This document shows, piece after piece, positions 7,018 through 13,169 of a stretch of DNA of 24,898 nucleotides. Below the pieces are notes generated by a model. It made no database searches. It saw only the letters and a program-made list of their open reading frames with translations, and was not told the DNA's origin. The position numbers and the translations under genes were made by a program. The DNA lies in IMG/VR virus record IMGVR_UViG_3300043568_002888, positions 1 through 24,898 of that record; one strand, written 5' to 3'. Source of the DNA: a virus. Each line of letters starts with the position of its first letter. Positions within the stretch are counted from its first letter, which is position 1.

Positions 7018-7992
7018 ATGAAAGATACTAACGTCCGTTTGGGTTATTGTTGCATTAACTTGTCTCTAGCCAACCAAAAAATTACAGCCAATCGAGGTAT
7101 GATCCGTAAAACCTTTCAAGAAAAGGGCGTTTCATATTGTGCTGAGCTTGCGCATCAAAATATAAAAGATGTTCTAAAAATTCTACAATGGAATTTAGCT
7201 AATGGCATTTACGTATATCGAATGTCAAGCGATATTTTTCCATGGATGTCAGAATACGAAATTCAAAGGCTGCCAAATTTTGCTGAAATTTTATCAGACA
7301 TGCAAGAAATTGGCAAGTTTGCAGTTGCAAATAATATCAGGGTATCAATGCACCCAGGCCAGTTTGATGTTTTACCTTCTCCTAGAGCCGATGTTATTGC
7401 AAAAACAGTAAAGGATCTAGATCAGCACTGCGAAATTATGGATCTTATGAAGTTACCAACTAATGTAGGTTTTCCAATTAATATTCATATTGGCGGTACA
7501 TATGGCGATAAAATTGCAGCAGCTAAACGCTTTTGCGAGAATTTCCAACTACTTAAACCGAATACCAAAGCCAGGTTAGTTGTAGAAAATGACGATAAGG
7601 CTACTCAATATTCAGTAGTAGATCTTTATCAACTCGTATACCTTGAAATAGGTACTCCTATTACTTTTGATTTTCATCATCACCGGTTTAATACTAGCGA
7701 TCTTACTGAAGAGGCTGCTCTTAAGTTAGCTGCTACCACTTGGCACGGTCATACCCCGCTTACTCATTATTCAAGTAGTAAAAAAACCTTTGAGGATCCT
7801 GGTGTAATTGCTAGATCTCATGCTGATTACATTTATGAGCAAATAAATAATTATGGTCAAGCAATAGATATTGAAATTGAGGCAAAGGCCAAAGACTTAG
7901 CTGTACTTAAGTATCGCGAAGGTTTTAATTCTTTGCTTGAAAACTATTTAGAGTTTGACGATAAGAGACTATTTGAAAAAATTGAAGCATAA
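7018..7992 (+). CDS. uvsE: UV-damage endonuclease UvsE/UVDE
   Basis: The 324-residue TIM-barrel enzyme shows the UVDE signatures in order: RLGYCCIN near the start, YRMSSDIFPW (~63-72), SMHPGQF (~112-118), NIHIGGTYGDK, LVVENDDK, DFHHHRFN and a C-terminal DIEIEAKAKD. The His, Glu and Asp residues bind the metal cluster. The enzyme nicks DNA 5' of pyrimidine dimers, (6-4) photoproducts and abasic sites, starting excision repair without nucleotide excision repair enzymes. It is of normal length. With the Fpg-like glycosylase and ligase it gives the phage a light-damage repair set, consistent with sunlit water. It overlaps the next gene by one base (TAATG). Confidence 0.95.
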   Translation: MKDTNVRLGYCCINLSLANQKITANRGMIRKTFQEKGVSYCAELAHQNIKDVLKILQWNLANGIYVYRMSSDIFPWMSEYEIQRLPNFAEILSDMQEIGKFAVANNIRVSMHPGQFDVLPSPRADVIAKTVKDLDQHCEIMDLMKLPTNVGFPINIHIGGTYGDKIAAAKRFCENFQLLKPNTKARLVVENDDKATQYSVVDLYQLVYLEIGTPITFDFHHHRFNTSDLTEEAALKLAATTWHGHTPLTHYSSSKKTFEDPGVIARSHADYIYEQINNYGQAIDIEIEAKAKDLAVLKYREGFNSLLENYLEFDDKRLFEKIEA

Positions 7993-8252
7993 TGGCTGAA
8001 GAAACAACTAAAGGCTGTGGTTGCGGTAATAAACAACCAGTTCCACAAACTACAGTATTAAGCAGAATCATGAATAAAGTATTTGTGAATGATGCAGAAA
8101 AAGACCGTCGAATGGCAATTTGTAAAGAGTGCCCGCATTTTGGCGAGATCCTAACCCAATGTGGAATATGTGGCTGTTTCTTAGAGGCAAAAACCAGACT
8201 TGTTGGATTTCATTGCGCACTAGATCAAATTGGCGAGGAACCTAAGTGGTAA
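7992..8252 (+). CDS. Small cysteine-rich, zinc-ribbon-like protein
   Basis: The 86-residue protein has an N-terminal CGCG motif (residues 9-12) and a C-terminal knuckle pair: ICKECPHF (~40-47), QCGICGCFLEAKT and a final Cys in FHCALDQ. The C-x2-C ... C-x2-C-x-C pattern suggests one or two bound zinc ions. Similar small C-terminal knuckles (CPHF ... CGCF ... KT) recur in Bacteroidetes phages, with no known function that I can name. It is translationally coupled to uvsE through TAATG, so it probably shares its promoter. Confidence 0.8.
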   Translation: MAEETTKGCGCGNKQPVPQTTVLSRIMNKVFVNDAEKDRRMAICKECPHFGEILTQCGICGCFLEAKTRLVGFHCALDQIGEEPKW

Positions 8253-8280
8253 TAAATAAATTTGAAATTTTAGAAATTTC
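8250..8280 (+). promoter_or_regulatory. Late-type box followed by a 7-bp inverted repeat
   Basis: TAATAAATAAA at 8250-8260 resembles the late box. Right after it, GAAATTT (8264-8270) and AAATTTC (8274-8280) form a perfect inverted repeat with a 3-base spacer. It could be a leader hairpin or an operator for the following membrane gene. No T-run follows, so it is not a typical terminator. Confidence 0.35.
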
Positions 8281-8328
8281 CTGGCGATCTTAAGTTAGTG
8301 AGCCTGAAAAAAGAGACACATATGGACG

Positions 8329-8553
8329 GTGATAGTCGAACCTCAAAGAAGAACCCTACTCGGGAATCTATCAACCTGGAGCATGATGCTCGCACTATTT
8401 TTCAACCCATTTGGCTTCGATATTGTCCAATTTTGGCTAATCGAAGTAACTGGCAGCTTGTGGCGAGCCAATTTCGTTATGTATTGTATTGCGGCAGTTT
8501 TCTTTGGATCCTCTATCTACTTTCGTTGGCGTTATAAAAAATTATCAGTATGA
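8329..8553 (+). CDS. Small two-segment membrane protein
   Basis: The frame starting with GTG at 8329 encodes 74 residues. It has two hydrophobic stretches, STWSMMLALFFNPFGFDIVQF (~15-35) and NFVMYCIAAVFFGSSIYF (~48-65), followed by basic residues RWRYKK. The alternative overlapping frame (8298-8537) loses this regular pattern in its second half, so I prefer the 8329 frame for the body. The start is uncertain: an ATG at 8322 lies in the other frame and opens a plausible hydrophilic N-terminus (MDGDSRTSKKNPTRESIN), so a +1 shift or sequence error is possible. The stop overlaps the next ATG (ATGA). Function unknown. Confidence 0.65.
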   Translation: MIVEPQRRTLLGNLSTWSMMLALFFNPFGFDIVQFWLIEVTGSLWRANFVMYCIAAVFFGSSIYFRWRYKKLSV

Positions 8554-8777
8554 GAGACTGTTTATCCCTAATTGATACTACCCTAACCAAAGATGGAATT
8601 ATGCATCAAATAAAAGACATCAGCGTTAGCTGCTTAAATCATACCTACCTTACCGTTGAGTGCAGTCAAACCTGCTGCAGAATTAATTATAAATTCACAG
8701 ATTTTCAGGCCTTCTTAAACGACAATGGATTCTCATTAAGAGAATCCATTGCTAAAGAATATCAATTTAAAGATTAA
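8550..8777 (+). CDS. Small hypothetical protein
   Basis: This 75-residue protein is coupled to the membrane gene through an ATGA overlap. It has a strand-rich middle with four cysteines (SVSCLNHTYLTVECSQTCCRINYKF), which could bind metal, and a short helical C-terminus. No family is recognised. An 11-bp perfect inverted repeat lies inside its 3' end. Its TAA (8775-8777) interleaves with the stop codon of the convergent gene on the other strand. Confidence 0.65.
   Translation: MRDCLSLIDTTLTKDGIMHQIKDISVSCLNHTYLTVECSQTCCRINYKFTDFQAFLNDNGFSLRESIAKEYQFKD
8724..8750. repeat. Perfect 11-bp inverted repeat near convergent gene ends
   Basis: AATGGATTCTC (8724-8734) and GAGAATCCATT (8740-8750) pair perfectly around an ATTAA loop. 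It lies within the 3' coding end of the 8550 gene, about 25 bases from the overlapping convergent stop codons. It may act as a factor-independent pause or mRNA 3' end for either strand, though no T-run follows. Confidence 0.6.
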
Positions 8778-9880
8778 ATTCCGTATACTGCAGAAATTGC
8801 TGCATAGTTTACTGGGCCAAGCTGAGCAACTGAACCCATTGCCGTACTTTCATCATTATAACCGTATACCTTAAATCCGTAAACTCTGGTAGTTGTTGCA
8901 TGGGTTGGAGAACCACCTTCACATAAATTAATTCTACCAATTGTTGCATTTGCTAGAGGGCCTGTGCCAGATAAAACATATCCAGAAGGTCCAGCACTAT
9001 CAAGTTGTGTACCATTTATAAAAACCGTAATTGCAGTGGTAGTGCCGGTTCCAGTTGGAATATACGCAGCAATATGAAATATACCGGTACTAGTAAGGGC
9101 AGATATTCCAGTCCAAGACCAAGTAAAAGAACCTGATTTTATCTCAAGGTTTCCAGCACCATTAACAATAACGGTAATATCGTCAGTACCATCACCAATT
9201 AGGAAATTCCCAGCAACTGAACCGTCTTGATAGAATACACCTTCTACTACTAAACTTTGGTCAAATGTATCGCCACTAGCATCTTTAAGTGGGTTTACTG
9301 TTAATTTACCGCCGGCCAGTGATCTAAAATAACCTACAAAACTTCCAGCTGCTGGGGCAGTAAATGCACCACCTGCGGCAGTAAAACGATTATTGCTTAA
9401 ACTTCCAGAAACTAGATCATAAACTTGTGTACCTGTTCCTGGGTAACTTGCTAAGAAACCTAATTCAATATTTACTGCACATTCAGCATCTAGTAAATAT
9501 TCAGGATATTTAGTATTCACTAGCATATAGGTGGTAGTACTAAGTAGCCAATCAATTGCCTCATCATAACTTGCAAATATCTCATAGTTATTTGGGGCTC
9601 TTTCAGGCAAACGACTAATTAATTCAATAATATTTGCTTGAGATTGACCACTAATCCAATGAATTGATGGTATTGCGGCTGCTGGAGTATCAACACCGCG
9701 GCTGTTTGTGTCTGTATAAATTACAGTGTTAGTTGATGGGTTAATACCTGCTCGCCAGTTATTATCGAGTAGAGTAGTATAGTCCTTATTAATGGTCCCT
9801 AACGAAACTGTGCCGAAATTAACGGCATCCCTAGTTGGTTTATTAAGTCCATTGTAACATACTGGATTGATTGTTGGCAT
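8774..9880 (-). CDS. LamG-like (concanavalin-fold) virion surface protein
   Basis: The 368-residue protein has an N-terminal region of ~150 residues, including a helix AIDWLLSTTTYMLVN, then a linker SYPGTGTQVYDL, then a beta-rich C-terminal domain. That domain is typical of LamG/concanavalin-like folds: VVEGVFYQDGSVAGNFLIG, IFHIAAYIPTG, TAITVFINGTQLDS and TRVYGFKVYGYND near the end. Such domains in phages are tail-fibre or head-decoration adhesins that bind glycans. It is a paralogue of the 22196-23176 gene: the helix, linker and C-terminal module occur in the same order. It is transcribed alone from a late-type box and ends in a 3-base overlap with the convergent gene. Confidence 0.8.
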   Translation of the reverse strand: MPTINPVCYNGLNKPTRDAVNFGTVSLGTINKDYTTLLDNNWRAGINPSTNTVIYTDTNSRGVDTPAAAIPSIHWISGQSQANIIELISRLPERAPNNYEIFASYDEAIDWLLSTTTYMLVNTKYPEYLLDAECAVNIELGFLASYPGTGTQVYDLVSGSLSNNRFTAAGGAFTAPAAGSFVGYFRSLAGGKLTVNPLKDASGDTFDQSLVVEGVFYQDGSVAGNFLIGDGTDDITVIVNGAGNLEIKSGSFTWSWTGISALTSTGIFHIAAYIPTGTGTTTAITVFINGTQLDSAGPSGYVLSGTGPLANATIGRINLCEGGSPTHATTTRVYGFKVYGYNDESTAMGSVAQLGPVNYAAISAVYGI

Positions 9881-9901
9881 AATATAAAAATTATTTTAGG
9901 T

Positions 9902-9908
9902 TATTTAT
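9902..9908 (-). promoter_or_regulatory. ATAAATA late-type promoter for the 9880 gene
   Basis: On the minus strand AATAAATAA ends 21 bases before the ATG at 9880. The box, spacing and target (a virion protein) match the other late-type sites. Confidence 0.55.
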
Positions 9909-9953
9909 TTAGTAAACGGTTGGATTTTTCTAAAACCTTTTTTGCTAACTAGA

Positions 9954-9959
9954 TATAAT
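9954..9959 (+). promoter_or_regulatory. Probable promoter of the structured RNA
   Basis: TATAAT within AGATATAATA would start transcription near 9966, 27 bases before the closing helix of the RNA. It resembles the AGTATAATA class. No clear -35 element is seen. Confidence 0.45.
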
Positions 9960-9965
9960 AAATAG

Positions 9966-10432
9966 ACTTTATAATAATCGTTCTTTAATTTACGTTGGAA
10001 AAACCTAGTAGGAAGTCATGAGCCTGTTAGGAGTATGTGCCAGAACAACCTGATTGTAAAACAGGTAATGGTTTAGATTAGGAGGATGCTCCGCAAGTAT
10101 TGGCTGAACGGTCAACTTGAACCAGTTAACCGCTGGAGTCTAAGGTTTTGATATACATATATGGTATTTTGCAATCGGCATACGGGTATAAAATAGTCCC
10201 GTTAAATGGCTGAATAATCCTTTGCTAGGTGGGATAAAGCACTCGTACTGTTGTGGTTAACACGATAGTGATTCAAGCGGATCCAACTTGCTTTGAGTCG
10301 ACTCTGACAGGAGTGTACGAAGGTTGTCGTTATAACGCAAGCTCAGCATCAAATTGGAGGTAAACCCTACCCCTCTCATACGTTTTTTCCGACGATACCA
10401 AGGCTAGCCGTAAAAAAGCTAGCCTTTTTTTT
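9966..10432 (+). ncRNA. Large structured non-coding RNA of unknown class
   Basis: This gene-free stretch is richer in G and C than the intergenic DNA around it and has no long ORF. Its two ends pair: CGTTGGAAAAAC (9993-10004) with GTTTTTTCCGACG (10382-10394), 12 base pairs with one bulged U and one G-U pair, enclosing about 400 bases. Local hairpins lie between: 10048-10066 (ACCTG/CAGGT), 10081-10092 (GGAG/CTCC), 10109-10132 (CGGT-AACT with AGTT-ACCG), 10182-10202 (ACGGG/CCCGT), 10240-10270, 10274-10290, 10301-10314 and 10359-10371. A terminator follows at once. The plan recalls large ornate phage RNAs such as GOLLD or ROOL, but I cannot match it to either. RNase P, tmRNA and intron signatures are absent. 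The 5' end is estimated. Confidence 0.75.
10401..10432 (+). terminator. Rho-independent terminator of the structured RNA
   Basis: The stem AGGCTAGC (10401-10408) / GCTAGCCT (10418-10425) has a 9-base A-rich loop and runs into eight T (10425-10432). It lies 6 bases beyond the RNA closing helix. Confidence 0.92.
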
Positions 10433-10440
10433 GTTTACAG

Positions 10441-10449
10441 AGTATAATA
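10441..10449 (+). promoter_or_regulatory. AGTATAATA promoter box for the 10458 gene
   Basis: It has the same nine bases as upstream of the ligase and again follows a terminator directly. The spacing to the ATG at 10458 is 8 bases after the box instead of 5, so a 3-base leader is predicted. Confidence 0.6.
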
Positions 10450-10457
10450 ATAGTATT

Positions 10458-10682
10458 ATGGGATTTAACAAATTTTTTGTACCTGAACCAGCCGAAGTTG
10501 CTAGACAGGTAAAATTAAACGGGCCGACTCAATTTATTAATCGTAAAATTGATGCAGTAATCGGTAATTCAACTAGCGTTGATATAATGGATCATATTTA
10601 TGAAAGGTCACAAACTGGCCAAACTGATGATCAAATCCTAAAAAGTCTAGTCAAAAAATTTCCAGTGTATTTTAATGCCTAG
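10458..10682 (+). CDS. Small hypothetical phage protein
   Basis: I chose the ATG at 10458 because the upstream TTG at 10431 lies inside the terminator. The 74-residue product (MGFNKFFVPEPAEVARQVKLNG...) looks like a compact helical protein with an IDAVIGNSTSVDIMDHIYE core and a C-terminal LKSLVKKFPVYF. Function unknown; no enzymatic or membrane motif. It overlaps the next gene by 8 bases and shares its promoter. Confidence 0.7.
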   Translation: MGFNKFFVPEPAEVARQVKLNGPTQFINRKIDAVIGNSTSVDIMDHIYERSQTGQTDDQILKSLVKKFPVYFNA

Positions 10683-10965
10683 TCCAGCCAGAGCAAAAGA
10701 AGTCTGTTTACTAACGGTTGTCACTGGAGAAGCCCAAACTCATCTATGTGTTATTGGTACCTTTAGGGGAGCCTATAAACTTGCACTATTTGAGGCAGCT
10801 ATTTCTTTTCCAAATTTAAGTGAGCGTGCAGCTCAGACCCTAATGAATCAAACTGGCTCAGTTAAACTTTGGGATACTAAAAAGTTTGCATATGAAGAAG
10901 AGGCCAAGTGGTCGCCAATTGGAAAGATAATTTCAGTCTGTAAAGTTCCAGTAAAACACACATAA
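10675..10965 (+). CDS. Hypothetical protein
   Basis: The 96-residue product begins at the ATG overlapping the previous stop. It has a strand-rich N-terminal half (EVCLLTVVTGEAQTHLCVIGTF) and a following helix (AYKLALFEAAISF). The C-terminal half mixes Lys and Trp (VKLWDTKKFAYEEEAKW). No family is recognised. Transcription ends at the bidirectional hairpin right after its stop. Confidence 0.65.
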   Translation: MPSPARAKEVCLLTVVTGEAQTHLCVIGTFRGAYKLALFEAAISFPNLSERAAQTLMNQTGSVKLWDTKKFAYEEEAKWSPIGKIISVCKVPVKHT

Positions 10966-10992
10966 AAAAAGAGAGCGGTTGCTCTCTTTTTT
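10964..10992. terminator. Bidirectional terminator between convergent genes
   Basis: The hairpin GAGAGC (10971-10976) / GCTCTC (10981-10986) with a GGTT loop is flanked by seven A on the left and six T on the right. It therefore serves the + gene ending at 10965 and the - gene ending at 11009. Confidence 0.88.
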
Positions 10993-11008
10993 ATTTAAGT
11001 AAGTTAGG

Positions 11009-11206
11009 TTATTCGATTAGGCCCAGAATCCTTGATTCTTGAACCGCTTCTAATTGACATGGCGAAATTCCTTCACCGAATCTTTTCAATAATTTTTCTT
11101 CGGCTTCTCCAATTGAAGTTGCTTCAACTAGGTACTGTTCACGAATTTTTTTCGTTTTGCCGTTGTCGTCTTCCGACTCGAATCTTAATTTTGCTAGATA
11201 ATACAT
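11009..11206 (-). CDS. DUF4494-like small protein
   Basis: The 65-residue protein has the pattern YYLAKLRFES..NGKTKKIREQYLVEATSIGEAEEKL, which I recognise as DUF4494-like, a family found in Bacteroidetes and their phages with no known function. Two strands joined by a charged turn are followed by a helix. It is the last gene before the bidirectional terminator. A box AGTATAACA lies on the minus strand at 11236-11228, 21 bases before the ATG, so it may have its own early-type promoter, separate from the late gene upstream. Confidence 0.65.
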   Translation of the reverse strand: MYYLAKLRFESEDDNGKTKKIREQYLVEATSIGEAEEKLLKRFGEGISPCQLEAVQESRILGLIE

Positions 11207-11227
11207 ATTGCTTTTAAATTTATGTTA

Positions 11228-11236
11228 TGTTATACT
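11228..11236 (-). promoter_or_regulatory. AGTATAACA, variant early-type box
   Basis: On the minus strand AGTATAACA differs from the AGTATAATA box at one base and lies 21 bases before the ATG at 11206. Confidence 0.35.
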
Positions 11237-11242
11237 AGTAAA

Positions 11243-11809
11243 TTATCGAGTAGTTTTACGAGGGTTTAAAGATTGGGGCTTTTTACCAGTTTCCAGATTA
11301 GTATCTTTTTTAGAACCATTTAACACTCCATTGTCTGGAATATTATTGGTCTTTGCAAATACCTTTTTCTTATCCATAGACTCTTCAGTTTTCTGTGCAG
11401 ATTTTAAAGCGCCTGGAGCTGGATAACCTTTTTCTCCTGGCTTTGCAGGTTTTTCTCCACGCTTTCTTTTTGCATTAATATTATCCCATAAACCTTTTTT
11501 CTTTTCGGAAATGTCTAGACTTGCTAATAGTGCGTCAGACTCATCTGCAAAACTTTGAGCAATATCTTCTCCAAATTCATCATAAATTTTTGTGATAAGA
11601 TCATTTTGTAAATCTTTAATTCTGGTTGCAGTTTCATACTTATTTGAGTGTTGATCGATTTCAACTGGCTCATTTGTATAGTTGCTTGCTAATTCAATTA
11701 GATCTTTTGAAATATTATGGTAAAAAGAATCCGATTTTGTATTTGGCGCTTGGTGGAATTCATCGTAACTCTCTTCAAAGCTTTCAAATAGTGCAATGTA
11801 ATTTTTCAT
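11243..11809 (-). CDS. Tagged head-internal candidate with basic C-terminus
   Basis: The 188-residue protein starts MKNYIALFESFEESYDEF; L-F-E|S or F-E-E|S could be prohead-protease sites. The middle is acidic and helical (DLQNDLITKIYDEFGEDIAQSF). The last ~90 residues are Lys/Arg/Pro-rich and hold KKGLWDNINAKRKRGEKPAKPG, a motif I recognise as recurrent in phage proteins of unknown function. The basic end could bind DNA in the capsid. It is driven by a late-type box 26 bases upstream, which abuts the start of the divergent glycosylase gene. Internal-protein role is inferred. Confidence 0.75.
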   Translation of the reverse strand: MKNYIALFESFEESYDEFHQAPNTKSDSFYHNISKDLIELASNYTNEPVEIDQHSNKYETATRIKDLQNDLITKIYDEFGEDIAQSFADESDALLASLDISEKKKGLWDNINAKRKRGEKPAKPGEKGYPAPGALKSAQKTEESMDKKKVFAKTNNIPDNGVLNGSKKDTNLETGKKPQSLNPRKTTR

Positions 11810-11819
11810 TTGTTTTTGG

Positions 11820-11825
11820 TATAAT
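11820..11825 (+). promoter_or_regulatory. TATAAT box upstream of the glycosylase gene
   Basis: TTGGTATAATT, with hexamer TATAAT at 11820-11825, lies 20 bases before the ATG at 11846. It resembles the early-type box but at a longer distance. Confidence 0.4.
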
Positions 11826-11835
11826 TTTATAAACT

Positions 11836-11842
11836 TATTTAT
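11836..11842 (-). promoter_or_regulatory. GATAAATAA late-type promoter for the 11809 gene
   Basis: On the minus strand GATAAATAAG ends 26 bases before the ATG at 11809. Its other side lies 3 bases from the ATG of the divergent glycosylase gene, so early and late promoters are interleaved in a 36-base gap. Confidence 0.55.
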
Positions 11843-11845
11843 CTA

Positions 11846-12652
11846 ATGCCAGAAGGTCCGGAATGCAGACGAGTTTACGAGGGAATCTCGGAAATCGCTA
11901 AAACAAAAACAATTTCTCAATTTGAGGTACTAGGTGGCCGTTTCCTAAAAAGAGCGCCAGACCTTAATGTTAAAACATCGGTGCCAGTCCGTGTGACTGG
12001 CGGTGGAGTTAAGGGCAAATTCATCTGGCTGGAATTTAGTGACGAGACATGCCTGTGGATAACACTAGGAATGAGCGGGTACTGGTCAACTGCCATTAAA
12101 CCTTATAGTCATTTCCGAATAGGCTTTGAAGATGGTACCTCTCTGTACTTTGTTGATCAGCGTAGATTTGGCACCTTAAAGTTCACAATGAAGTCGGAGC
12201 TTTCAAAAAAATTGGAGAGCCTTGGGCTTGACATGCTAAACGATCAAACTTCCAGCATGTATGATTTCGTTAGAAAGGTTGAGATTCCTAAGGTGCAGAA
12301 AAAAACTGTTGCTGAAATGCTAATGAATCAGTCTCTATTTGCTGGAGTTGGTAATTATATTAAATGTGAAATGCTCTATCGCTCTAAAATATCCCCGTAC
12401 AGATTGGTGCAAGATTTGACACAAGATGAGATTTGTCAATTATGGAATTGGGGTAAATTAATAATGAGAGCTTCATACGATCAAGGCGGAGCAAGTATCA
12501 GAAATTATCGTCAAGTAAATGGAGAGCCTGGAGACTTTACTTTTGAGTTTGAAGTTTATGCTCAAAAATTGGATCCATTAGGTAACATAGTAATTAGAGA
12601 AGAAACACCAGACGGTCGCACAACACATTGGGTTCCAAGTCTACAATCATAG
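11846..12652 (+). CDS. Fpg/Nei-family DNA glycosylase, zincless finger type
   Basis: The 268-residue protein begins MPEGPE, with the catalytic Pro2 and Glu3 exposed after removal of Met1. It has the beta-sandwich domain (MSGYW, FVDQRRFGTL), the helix-two-turn-helix (MNQSLFAGVGNYIKCEMLY) and a C-terminal finger ending GRTTHWVPSLQS with the conserved Arg (~258). The four zinc-binding cysteines of bacterial Fpg are absent, so this is a zincless finger as in NEIL1 or mimivirus Nei. It removes oxidised bases such as 8-oxoguanine or formamidopyrimidines and cuts the strand by beta/delta elimination. Whether Fpg-like or Nei-like in preference cannot be told. Confidence 0.92.
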   Translation: MPEGPECRRVYEGISEIAKTKTISQFEVLGGRFLKRAPDLNVKTSVPVRVTGGGVKGKFIWLEFSDETCLWITLGMSGYWSTAIKPYSHFRIGFEDGTSLYFVDQRRFGTLKFTMKSELSKKLESLGLDMLNDQTSSMYDFVRKVEIPKVQKKTVAEMLMNQSLFAGVGNYIKCEMLYRSKISPYRLVQDLTQDEICQLWNWGKLIMRASYDQGGASIRNYRQVNGEPGDFTFEFEVYAQKLDPLGNIVIREETPDGRTTHWVPSLQS

Positions 12653-12659
12653 TATAATA
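12651..12659 (+). promoter_or_regulatory. AGTATAATA promoter box for the 12665 operon
   Basis: TATAAT at 12653-12658 ends 6 bases before the ATG at 12665, and the box overlaps the TAG stop of the glycosylase gene. A leaderless mRNA is predicted. Confidence 0.6.
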
Positions 12660-12664
12660 AAAAC

Positions 12665-13018
12665 ATGAAAGATATTATTGACTTAGGTAATCTAGTATTT
12701 AGTCAGCTAGTAAAATCACATGGGGAACTTGAAGAGTCTAGGACCCTATTTCTTTATGGAATTACAGTTGGTTCAGATTGGCAAGTATTGGGTTCAGTAA
12801 AGGTCGTAATAATTGACCAAACTGGAGTATCAATTAATTTTGAAGATCCTGTAATTACTGATGTAAACAGTCAATGGAAACAAATAATTACAAATCGCCA
12901 AGGAGTTAAAGCAGCAGCTGAGCTTTCAAAAATAAAATCAAATAATAAACAGTTTAAGGACGGGGAAACCTATGAATTTTGGCAAAATGACGGTCCTTGG
13001 AGAGAAATAAATTTTTAA
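12665..13018 (+). CDS. Hypothetical protein upstream of thyA
   Basis: The 117-residue protein has an N-terminal helix (IIDLGNLVFSQLVKSHGEL), a strand-rich middle (TLFLYGITVGSDWQVLGSVKVVIID) and a helical Lys-rich stretch, ending in EFWQNDGPWREINF. I do not recognise the family. It follows a predicted leaderless promoter and heads the short cluster that includes thyA. Confidence 0.7.
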   Translation: MKDIIDLGNLVFSQLVKSHGELEESRTLFLYGITVGSDWQVLGSVKVVIIDQTGVSINFEDPVITDVNSQWKQIITNRQGVKAAAELSKIKSNNKQFKDGETYEFWQNDGPWREINF

Positions 13019-13020
13019 CT

Positions 13021-13167
13021 ATGAACAAAGAAGAAGCAAAAGACGAATTAATCAAAGTATTATACAGTCAAGTAATGGACTTATCAATGATGTCTAAAAT
13101 TGAATTAGGTGATGACGTAATCGCTGAAATTAAACGACTTAAGCAAATTATTAATGAACCGTTTTAA
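13021..13167 (+). CDS. Small 48-residue helical protein
   Basis: The ATG at 13021, two bases after the previous stop, opens a 48-residue frame (MNKEEAKDELIKVLYSQVMD...EIKRLKQIINEPF) ending at TAA 13165-13167, two bases before thyA. The sequence is charged and probably forms two amphipathic helices. The tight fit between two genes, with no other frame available, supports it as real. Function unknown. Confidence 0.65.
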   Translation: MNKEEAKDELIKVLYSQVMDLSMMSKIELGDDVIAEIKRLKQIINEPF

Positions 13168-13169
13168 TT

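Noticed and set aside
9966-10432. RNase P RNA, tmRNA, group I/II intron or retron
   Set aside because: AGGAAGTCATGAGCC faintly recalls the RNase P GAGGAAAGUCC block, but the other universal RNase P blocks are missing. There is no tmRNA tag frame or acceptor/T-arm. There are no intron core segments or split exons, and no reverse transcriptase gene is next to the paired ends.
9966-10432. tRNA genes in the gene-free region
   Set aside because: No cloverleaf with a T-arm GGTTCRANYCC sequence and 7-bp acceptor stem could be found on either strand.
11836-11848. TTATTTATCTA(A)TG as ribosome-binding signal of the glycosylase gene (also before the 16780 gene)
   Set aside because: Read on the other strand it is the late-type box GATAAATAA of the divergent gene, which explains both occurrences.
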